Source: Streptomyces sp. NRRL WC-3742 (GTDB lineage Bacteria; Actinomycetota; Actinomycetes; Streptomycetales; Streptomycetaceae). Taken from it: 52,520 nucleotides of DNA. Positions 40,647 to 46,373 of this stretch are shown in pieces. Made by a program: the position numbers and the translations under genes. The DNA lies in contig NZ_JOCF01000068.1 of assembly GCF_000720635.1 (NCBI RefSeq), forward strand, positions 1-52,520, read 5' to 3'. Numbering within the stretch: position 1 is the stretch's first letter; every line of letters starts with the position of its first letter. Below the pieces are notes generated by a model. The model made no database searches. It saw only the letters and a list, made by a program, of their open reading frames with translations, and had not been told where the DNA came from.

Positions 40647-41821
40647 CCGGCGAGACGCTCAAGGAGGCGGGTCCCCAGGGGCTCGCCTCCGCGCTGGTGG
40701 CCAGCGGCGCGCTTTCCTCGGACTGGCTCCCGTCCTTCAAGGCCGTGCCCCGTGAGCTGTTCGTCCCGGATCGCATCTGGCCGGGCATCGCGGACGGCAC
40801 GAAACAGAACCCCGTGGTGTACCGGTCGCAGGATCCCGAGGCGTGGCGAAGGGCGGTCTACTCGGACATCCCGCTGACCACGCAGTGGGACGACGGAGAA
40901 CACGAGGGCGACGGGCTGGGCACGACCCCGAGTTCTTCCAACTCCATGCCCACGATGGTGTTTTCGATGCTCCGGGACCTCGACGTGCGCCCCGGTGACA
41001 CGGTGCTGGAGGTCGGGACCGGGACGGGCTGGAACGCCGGCCTGCTGGCCCACCGCCAGGGCGGCCCCAACGTGGTGACCGTCGAGTACGACGCGGACGT
41101 TGCCCGTGGCGCTCGGTCGAACCTGGACCGGGCCGGACTTGAGCCGACCGTGATCGAGGGAGACGGGCGGTCGGGGTGGGCCAAGGGCGCTCCCTACAGC
41201 CGGATCATCGCCACGTGCTCCCTGCTGGAGATCCCTGCCACGTGGCTGGAGCAGACGGCCCCCGGCGGGATCATCGTCGCCCCGTTCGGCACCGAGTACG
41301 GCGGTGAGCAGGTCGTCCGGCTGATCGTGAATGGCGACGGGACCAGCGCGCACGGCACGTTCACCCGAAGCTCGGCGTTCATGCGGCTGCGCCAGCAGCG
41401 CACCGACCGGCCGCCCTTCGAGCACTACCTACGTGGCCGGGAATGGCCTGCCGACGCCGTGAGGAGCACCACCACGCTGGCCCCTCCGGACACGGGTGGG
41501 TGGTTCGAGCAGTTCGTCATCGGGGCGGCCGTGCCCGGGACGTTCTGGCGGGCGGAGCGCTACGACAACGGCGCGTACACGCTGTGGCTCTACAGCCGGG
41601 ACACTCGGTCGTGGGCCTCCGCCGACTACGAGCGGGACCGCACGGAGTACGAGGTGTACCAGTCCGGCCCCCGCAACCTCTGGGACGAGGTGGAGGCCGC
41701 CTGGCGCTGGTGGGACGACCAAGGCCGTCCCGACTTCGACCGGTTCGGACTCACGGTGACCCCGGACGGCCACACGGTGTGGCTGGACCATTCGGAGAAC
41801 CCGGTTCCCGTCCGAGCCTGA
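40643..41821 (+). CDS. RiPP-associated PIMT-like O-methyltransferase (imiditide/FxLD type)
   Basis: A 392-residue SAM methyltransferase. FKAVPRELFVPDRIWP (32-47) is the conserved opening. SSSNSMPTMVFSML (98-110) is in the substrate loop position of protein-L-isoaspartate methyltransferases, and VLEVGTGTGW (121-130) is the SAM-binding motif I. The C-terminal extension PRNLWDEVEAAWRWW followed by RFGLTVTPDGHTVWLD (343-382) is the motif restricted to RiPP-associated members, absent from housekeeping PIMTs. Such enzymes methylate a chosen Asp side chain, which then closes to an aspartimide. No lanthionine synthetase, ATP-grasp ligase or lasso cyclase is in the element, so the substrate should be a linear peptide, the one encoded just upstream. 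Confidence 0.9.
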   Translation: MTGETLKEAGPQGLASALVASGALSSDWLPSFKAVPRELFVPDRIWPGIADGTKQNPVVYRSQDPEAWRRAVYSDIPLTTQWDDGEHEGDGLGTTPSSSNSMPTMVFSMLRDLDVRPGDTVLEVGTGTGWNAGLLAHRQGGPNVVTVEYDADVARGARSNLDRAGLEPTVIEGDGRSGWAKGAPYSRIIATCSLLEIPATWLEQTAPGGIIVAPFGTEYGGEQVVRLIVNGDGTSAHGTFTRSSAFMRLRQQRTDRPPFEHYLRGREWPADAVRSTTTLAPPDTGGWFEQFVIGAAVPGTFWRAERYDNGAYTLWLYSRDTRSWASADYERDRTEYEVYQSGPRNLWDEVEAAWRWWDDQGRPDFDRFGLTVTPDGHTVWLDHSENPVPVRA

Positions 41822-41830
41822 CCCCAGACC

Positions 41831-41917
41831 GGCCCGGCCGTCACCACGTCCCCCACGGGGCGGCCGGGCCCCGACATGCCGAACCCCCGGGGCCTCGATT
41901 TGAGGGGGTCCCGGGGG
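41831..41917 (+). terminator. Two hairpins after the methyltransferase gene
   Basis: Stem GGCCCGGCCG / CGGCCGGGCC (41831-41840, 41861-41870) is followed by a CCCCCGGGGCCTC-based hairpin with loop GATTT (41884-41917). They close the cargo operon near the element's right end. Confidence 0.65.
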
Positions 41918-42007
41918 CACGACAACTTCTGCGCGTTCCCGTCCGCTGGGCTACGACTAGGCCGTAACCTCAGCGGAGGCGCGCCCGAGCGAGTCAGACG
42001 CGCTTAC

Positions 42008-42039
42008 GTGCGCAGTTGCGTAGTTACTCAAGTCAGGAT
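42008..42039 (+). other. attR (right attachment site)
   Basis: Element half-arm GTGCGCA (42008-42014), core TACTCAAGT (42025-42033), chromosomal half-arm CAGGAT (42034-42039). Confidence 0.75.
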
Positions 42040-42091
42040 CACCTCCTTTCAGTGTGGGTCCACCATAGGCAGCCCCTCGGAGGGCGGGCAA
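42040..42091 (-). promoter_or_regulatory. Orphaned promoter and Shine-Dalgarno cut off by the element
   Basis: On the minus strand TTGCCC (42091-42086) and TATGGT (42067-42062) are 18 bp apart, a good sigma-70-type promoter. The transcript would begin near 42055 and carry AAAGGAGG (42049-42042), fully complementary to the 16S 3' end, followed 10 nt later by TTG (42031). In the rebuilt pre-insertion sequence the TTG opens a 12-codon leader (MSTFRMREVAAR, stop). Now it opens a 24-codon frame that ends inside the element. Confidence 0.65.
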
Positions 42092-42109
42092 CGGATTTAA
42101 TTCCGGGCT

Positions 42110-42165
42110 CCGTGCCACGTGTTCCGCGCCGTCTGTACCGCGCCATGTGTTCCGCGCCAGGTACT
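42110..42165. repeat. Four 14-bp tandem repeats
   Basis: Units CCGTGCCACGTGTT, CCGCGCCGTCTGTA, CCGCGCCATGTGTT and CCGCGCCAGGTACT follow each other without gaps, and a fifth degenerate unit starts at 42166. They lie between the orphaned promoter and the first tRNA fragment. Confidence 0.7.
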
Positions 42166-42220
42166 CCGCGTCCTGCGGGAACGCGAAAGGCCCGGAGGAC
42201 GAATCCTCCGGGCCTTCCTG

Positions 42221-43624
42221 CTACTGAGTAGCGGGGACAGGATTTGAACCTGCGACCTCTGGCCGTGGGCGGCCTGCCGGAGGGAGGGCAACGGATTCGA
42301 TCCGTGCTCCGCGTCCTGCGGGAACGCGAAAGGCCCGGAGGACGAATCCTCCGGGCCTTCCTGCTACTGAGTAGCGGGGACAGGATTTGAACCTGCGACC
42401 TCTGGCGGCGAAGCCGACCAGCGCGAGGAAACAGGGCACCATCAGCACCCCGTACACGACCAGGAAGCCGTCCGTACCCAGGTCGGCGGCGGCGTTCCAG
42501 GTGCCGTGCAGCGCCATCGCCAGCAGCAGCCCGGCCGGCAACGCCAGCCGGGACAGCCAGCGCCGGCCGCTGGTCAGCGCGACGGCCAGGCCGATGCCCG
42601 TCAGCGCGGTGAACAGCGGGTGGGCGAAGGGGGAGAGCAGGGCACGCAGCACGAAGGTCTGCACGGTGCCGTCGAAGTCGCGGATGCTGGGCCGGGTGCC
42701 GAGGCCGATGCTGTCCAGCCGCTGCCGCTGGTCGCTGGTGAAGGCCCGGCCCAGGTAGAGGGCGTTCTCGGTGAAGGCGAAGCCGCAGGCCGTCATCCCG
42801 CTGAGCACCACCCCGGCGGCCAGGGTGCGCGGCCGGGAGCGGCGGTGCCCGCCGTCGCCGGGGGGCTGCGCCGGGCTCAGGTACGGCAGCGGGCGCAGGT
42901 ACGGGCGCAGCCGCAGCCCGGTCACCCGGTCGGTCGGGCGGTGCCCGTACGGGCGGGCGCGGCGCGGGGCGGGGTGGCGGTGCAGCAGGGGTGCGCAGGG
43001 GCGGCCGGTGCGGCGGCCGTGGCAGCGCAGCCGCCGGCCGAGCGGGAGGAGCAGGACCAGCAGGGCGGTGGCCTTGGCGGTCTCCTCGATGAGCGGGGTG
43101 GCGATCCCGGGGCCGAGCAGTTCGCCCAGCGGGCCCTGGCGGTTGGTGAGGTGACTGGCCGTCCAGTTGTTGGCCAGGATGGCGACGGTGGTGGCCGCGC
43201 AGGCGCCCCAGGCGAGGCAGAAGACGGTGTGCCGCAGCGGCACCCTCGCCGTCAGGTTGAGCCAGGCCAGGGCGCCGAGTACGAAGGGCAGCGGGACCAT
43301 CGCCAGGCCGAGGCCGACGAAGAGGCCGAGCGTCCCGGTCTGCCGCTGGACGAGGTGGAGGATCAGCACCCCGCAGGCGGCCAGGGCCAGCACGGTGGTG
43401 GCGGTGACGGAGGAGAGTGCCGTCGGGCGGGTGCGCGCCCCGGCCGGCGGGGGCGGCGCGGCGGCGGCCGGGACGACGGCGGGCCGGGGCAACGGCCGGT
43501 CGGCTCGGCACCCCCGGGGCCCCGGGATGGTCCGGGTGTCGCCGGTGCGCGGAGCTGTCGCCTGCGGTGCGTCGTCGGCGGCCCGGGCGGGTGCCCGGAG
43601 CCCGCCGCCGGACGGGCTGCCCAT
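42221..43624 (-). CDS. PrsW-family intramembrane metalloprotease, C-terminus replaced
   Basis: A 467-residue reading frame. PrsW signatures are present: PLIEETAKATALL (EExxK), TACGFAFTENALYL (ExxN), SPFAHPLFTALTGIG and MALHGTWNAAAD, set among hydrophobic helices. After FLALVGFAA (about residue 406) the frame runs into the tRNA-Met fragment and ends about 60 codons later in copy A, so this tail is junk sequence. As I recall the family, streptomycete homologues usually continue well past this point. A second oddity is a 70-residue Arg/Pro/His-rich insert between EETAK and the next helix. PrsW proteases cleave membrane proteins such as anti-sigma factors. Function here may be impaired. Confidence 0.78.
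   Translation of the reverse strand: MGSPSGGGLRAPARAADDAPQATAPRTGDTRTIPGPRGCRADRPLPRPAVVPAAAAPPPPAGARTRPTALSSVTATTVLALAACGVLILHLVQRQTGTLGLFVGLGLAMVPLPFVLGALAWLNLTARVPLRHTVFCLAWGACAATTVAILANNWTASHLTNRQGPLGELLGPGIATPLIEETAKATALLVLLLPLGRRLRCHGRRTGRPCAPLLHRHPAPRRARPYGHRPTDRVTGLRLRPYLRPLPYLSPAQPPGDGGHRRSRPRTLAAGVVLSGMTACGFAFTENALYLGRAFTSDQRQRLDSIGLGTRPSIRDFDGTVQTFVLRALLSPFAHPLFTALTGIGLAVALTSGRRWLSRLALPAGLLLAMALHGTWNAAADLGTDGFLVVYGVLMVPCFLALVGFAARGRRFKSCPRYSVAGRPGGFVLRAFRVPAGRGARIESVALPPAGRPRPEVAGSNPVPATQ
42229..42262 (-). pseudogene. tRNA-Met 3' half, copy A
   Basis: Begins with the 3' strand of the anticodon stem (CCAGAGG) and continues through the T-arm (GCAGG, TTCAAAT, CCTGT) to the acceptor CCCCGC and A discriminator. 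The D-arm and anticodon are missing; the upstream sequence does not pair with it. Confidence 0.8.
42372..42405 (-). pseudogene. tRNA-Met 3' half, copy B, fused to prsW
   Basis: Same 34-nt fragment as copy A. It is directly abutted by the prsW coding sequence and is translated in frame as part of that protein's C-terminus (RGRRFKSCPRYS). Confidence 0.8.
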
Positions 43625-43778
43625 GCGGCTCAGGGTAGGCCAAGGGGGCCGCCCGTCGGGAGGAGTCGGGACGAATCGTCCGTCCGGGTCACGACCGATG
43701 GTCCGTCCGGGTCAACGGTGCTCGTTCGGGTACGGTCACCCGTTCGACCCGGCCGAACAGGGCTCGGAGGCCGGTGGG

Positions 43779-44609
43779 TCAGCGGCGGCGGAACAGCAGG
43801 TCGTGTACGACGTGGCCCTTGGCGATCCCGGCGCGCTCGAACTTGGTCATCGGGCGCCAGTCGGGGCGCGGCGCGTAGCCGGGAACGCTGCCCTCGGGGT
43901 GGTCGGCCGGCTCCAGCCAGCCGGTGCCGTCGCCCTCGGGGTGCAGGTTCTCCAGCTCGGGGGAGGCGGAGAGCACCTCCAGCATCTGCTCCGCGTACGG
44001 CTCCCAGTCGGTGGCGCAGTGCACCAGGGCGCCGGGGGCGAGCCGGGGCAGGACGAGTTCCAGGAAGGAGGGCTGGACCAGGCGGCGCTTGTGGTGCTTG
44101 GGCTTGGGCCACGGGTCGGCGAAGTACACCCGCAGTCCGGCCAGTGAGGCGTCGGTGAGCATGTCGCGCAGCAGGATCACGGCGTCGCCGGCGGCCGTGC
44201 GGACGTTCTGCGAGCCGTCCCGCTCCAGCAGGCCGATGAGGTTGCCGTGGCCGGGGGTGTGCACGTCGGCGGCGAGGATGCCCGTGGCCGGGTCGGCGGC
44301 GGCCATCGCGGCGGTGGTCTCGCCCATGCCGAAGCCGATCTCCAGGGTGACCGGCAGGCCCCCGAACAGCTCCCGCAGGTCCAGCGGGGTGCCGTCGATC
44401 GGGATGCCGTACCGCTCCCACCCGCGGTCGAGTGCGCCCGCCTGGGCGTTGGTCATCCGGCCCCGGCGCGGCTGGAAGCTGCGGATGCGGCGCTCGCGGT
44501 GCTGGGCCTCGGTGGCCTTGTGCGGGTACATCGGCGCGGGGTAGGCGGCCGGCGCGGCGGACATCCGGGCGGACGGCGAGGGCTGGGGGATCGGGGCGGT
44601 GGCAGTCAC
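43779..44609 (-). CDS. trmB: tRNA (guanosine(46)-N7)-methyltransferase TrmB
   Basis: A 276-residue enzyme that methylates G46 in the tRNA variable loop. SAM motif LEIGFGMGETTAAMA, then HTPGHGNLIGLLE, and the signature YFADPWPKPKHHKRRLVQPSFLELV are diagnostic. A 50-residue N-terminal extension (with RRIRSFQPRRGRMT) is usual in actinomycetes. The start is a GTG at 44609. It lies 154 nt upstream of prsW on the same strand, and downstream of lhgO. Confidence 0.94.
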   Translation of the reverse strand: MTATAPIPQPSPSARMSAAPAAYPAPMYPHKATEAQHRERRIRSFQPRRGRMTNAQAGALDRGWERYGIPIDGTPLDLRELFGGLPVTLEIGFGMGETTAAMAAADPATGILAADVHTPGHGNLIGLLERDGSQNVRTAAGDAVILLRDMLTDASLAGLRVYFADPWPKPKHHKRRLVQPSFLELVLPRLAPGALVHCATDWEPYAEQMLEVLSASPELENLHPEGDGTGWLEPADHPEGSVPGYAPRPDWRPMTKFERAGIAKGHVVHDLLFRRR

Positions 44610-44687
44610 AATCCCCCGATTCTACGGGGCCGTCCGGGGCACCCGTCGGGGTGTGTGACGGGGCTCATCCCGGTGCGGCGGCGCGGC

Positions 44688-45923
44688 TCAGCCGCCCGCC
44701 TCCAGGGCGGCCAGGGCCCGGCGGGCGACCTCCCGGCCGATGGGCAGCGAGGCCGTCGCGGCGGGGGAGGGGGCGTTGAGCACGTGCACGGTCCGGCGCG
44801 GGGAGCGGGGGTCCTCCGGGTCGAAGCCGGCGAAGGCGAAGTCGTCCAGCAGCGATCCGTCCCGGGCCACGGCCTGGGCCCGGACCCCGGCGGTGGCGGG
44901 CACCAGGTCCTCGGCGGTCACGGCGGGCAGCAGGCGCTGGACGGCGGCGGTGAACGCCCGCTTGGACAGCGAGCGGTGCAGCTCGCCGACCTCGTAGCGC
45001 CAGTGCCGGCGCAGGATGCGCCAGGTACCGGGGAAGACGAGGGTGTCGGCCAGGTCGCGGGGGTGGATCGTGCGCCAGTCGTAGCCTTCGCGGGCCAGCG
45101 CGGGGACGGCGTTCGGGCCGACGTGGACATCCCCGTGGATGCCCCGGGTGAGGTGCACGCCGAGGAAGGGGAAGGCCGGGTCGGGCACCGGGTAGACCAG
45201 GCCGTTCACCAGGTCCCGCCGCTTCTCGGTCAGTTCGTAGTACTCGCCGCGGAACGGCACGATCCGCACCCCGGTGTCGTCCCCGGCCATCCGGGCGATC
45301 CGGTCGCTGTGCAGGCCCGCGCAGTTCACCAGCACCCCGGCGCGCAGCTCCCCGGCGTCCGTGGCCACCGTCACCCCGTCCCGGCGCCGGACCACGGACC
45401 GCACCGCGCGCCCGGGCCGCAGCTCGGCCCCGGCCTCGCGGGCGAGCCGGGCGAAGGCCGTGGCCACGGCGGGGAAGTCGCAGATGCCGGTGGTGCCGAT
45501 GTGCAGCCCGGCCACGCCGGTGACGTTCGGCTCGTGGTCGGCGATCCCGGCGCGGTCCAGCTCGACGACGGGGATGCCGTTCGCCCGGCCGCGCTCCGCC
45601 AGCGTCGCCATCCGGGGCAGCTCGGCGGCGGAGGTCGCCACGATCAACTTGCCGGTGACCTCGTGCGGGATGCCCTGCTCGCGGCAGAACTCCACCATCT
45701 CGGCGGCACCGGCCACGGCGAAGCGGGCCTTGTACGAGCCGGGGCGGTAGTAGACGCCGCTGTGGATGACCCCGCTGTTGCGGCCGGTCTGGTGGGCGGC
45801 GAAGGCGTTCTCCTTCTCCAGCAGCGCCAACCGCAGGCCCGGCCGGGCCTGCGTCAGCGCGTACGCCGTGGCCAGTCCGACGATCCCGCCACCCACGACA
45901 ACGACATCGAACTCGCCCGCCAC
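44688..45923 (-). CDS. lhgO: L-2-hydroxyglutarate oxidase
   Basis: A 411-residue FAD enzyme of the DAO superfamily. The dinucleotide motif VVVGGGIVGLATAYALT is at the N-terminus. RNSGVIHSGVYYRPGSYKA is the LhgO/L2HGDH signature, and VGVHLTRGIHG-like and PATAGVRAQAV segments follow (here FLGVHLTRGIHGDVHVG and VPATAGVRAQAV). It oxidises L-2-hydroxyglutarate to 2-oxoglutarate, feeding electrons to quinone. GTG 45923 after GGGAG is chosen; the frame is open to 46358, but that part is low-complexity. It is followed by trmB on the same strand. Confidence 0.92.
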   Translation of the reverse strand: MAGEFDVVVVGGGIVGLATAYALTQARPGLRLALLEKENAFAAHQTGRNSGVIHSGVYYRPGSYKARFAVAGAAEMVEFCREQGIPHEVTGKLIVATSAAELPRMATLAERGRANGIPVVELDRAGIADHEPNVTGVAGLHIGTTGICDFPAVATAFARLAREAGAELRPGRAVRSVVRRRDGVTVATDAGELRAGVLVNCAGLHSDRIARMAGDDTGVRIVPFRGEYYELTEKRRDLVNGLVYPVPDPAFPFLGVHLTRGIHGDVHVGPNAVPALAREGYDWRTIHPRDLADTLVFPGTWRILRRHWRYEVGELHRSLSKRAFTAAVQRLLPAVTAEDLVPATAGVRAQAVARDGSLLDDFAFAGFDPEDPRSPRRTVHVLNAPSPAATASLPIGREVARRALAALEAGG

Positions 45924-46135
45924 CGCTCGCTCCCGCCTGACGCCCGGCTGTTGTGTGCCGCCGATGCTGCCACGGGGGCGGGTGGGCGTCGAGAGCGCGT
46001 CGAGAGTGCGTCGGGGCGGCAGCCGGCGGCAGTCGGGGGCGCCCGGTGGGGCCCGTTCCCGCGCGCCGGTCGGCCCGTGAAGGCTCCGCCGCGCGGGCAG
46101 GTGACGTACCGCCGGCTCGGATGACGTGCCGGTGC
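45924..46135. other. Intergenic stretch upstream of lhgO
   Basis: GC-rich DNA with no gene or clear hairpin. It presumably holds the lhgO promoter, but no -35/-10 pair is convincing. Confidence 0.4.
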
Positions 46136-46361
46136 GGCGGGGGCGGTCGGCCTGCTGCCGACCACCCCCGCCGAGTGCGGCCGGTCCCCCCGGTCCGGCC
46201 GCGTGGCGGCGCACCGGGCCCCCCGACCCGGTGCGCCGCCGTCCCCCCTTCGCCTGGCCGCGGTGCGGCGTGCTCGGCCCCCCGGCCCCGCACGCCACAC
46301 CCTCCCCCCGGCCACGCTTCGGTGCGCCGCGTCGAGCCCCCCGGCCCTCGTGCGGCACACC
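46136..46361 (-). repeat. Array of GC hairpins with C6 loops downstream of rsr
   Basis: Five stem-loops in 226 bp: 46136-46172 (16-bp stem, one mismatch), 46177-46202 (GCGGCCGG / CCGGCCGC), 46205-46240 (perfect 14-bp stem), 46262-46301 (GCGTGC / GCACGC core) and 46321-46361 (GCCGC / GCGGC and CGAG / CTCG). The last four carry CCCCCC in the loop (G6 in the rsr transcript sense). The units at 46202, 46261 and 46320 repeat with a 59-bp period. They lie 12 nt beyond the rsr stop, so they are its 3' UTR or terminator. Confidence 0.75.
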
Positions 46362-46373
46362 GCCCCTGTTGGC

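Larger units (their letters stand above)
32431..42033 (+). mobile_element. 9.6-kb integrated element with serine integrase
   Basis: Bounded by the shared core TACTCAAGT at 32431-32439 and 42025-42033. The integrase starts right at the left end. Joining the element ends rebuilds an attP with perfect arms GTGCGCA / TGCGCAC. Joining the chromosomal flanks rebuilds an attB with arms ATCCTG / CAGGAT. Base use inside is visibly less GC-rich than the flanks in several genes. No replication initiator, FtsK/TraB transfer protein, capsid or terminase is encoded, so the element is mobilisable or satellite-like rather than self-sufficient. Cargo: small unknown genes, HNH nuclease, regulators, and a peptide-methyltransferase pair. 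Confidence 0.85.
42164..42406 (-). repeat. Two identical 100-bp units (tRNA-Met 3' half plus terminator)
   Basis: Positions 42164-42263 and 42307-42406 are identical over 100 bp at an offset of 143 bp. Each holds, on the minus strand, the 3' half of a tRNA-Met followed by a terminator with an 11-bp stem (GGCCCGGAGGA / TCCTCCGGGCC) and CGAA loop (42189-42214 and 42332-42357). The 43 bp between the units keeps a TTGCCC motif like the orphaned promoter's -35. Confidence 0.85.

Noticed and set aside
40643..41821. Housekeeping protein-L-isoaspartate methyltransferase
   Set aside because: Length (392 aa), the C-terminal RFGLTVTP motif and coupling to a small peptide gene match RiPP-associated enzymes, not repair PIMT of about 210-230 aa.
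39768..41821. FxLD-type lanthipeptide cluster
   Set aside because: No LanB/LanC-like or other lanthionine synthetase gene and no FxLD leader in any small protein of the operon.
42035..42050. Sequence identical to the 3' end of 16S rRNA (GGATCACCTCCTTTC)
   Set aside because: Only the anti-Shine-Dalgarno part matches and no other rRNA sequence flanks it. On the minus strand it is a perfect Shine-Dalgarno after a good promoter, which explains it fully.
32347..42282. GCCTGCCGGAGG shared by both flanks (32349 and 42271) as the attachment core
   Set aside because: It lies in chromosomal flank on both sides with no inverted arms, and would leave the promoter and tRNA fragments inside the element. 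TACTCAAGT satisfies all criteria better.
42229..42405. Intact tRNA-Met gene
   Set aside because: Only the 3' half is present in either copy; no D-arm or anticodon is found within 200 nt.
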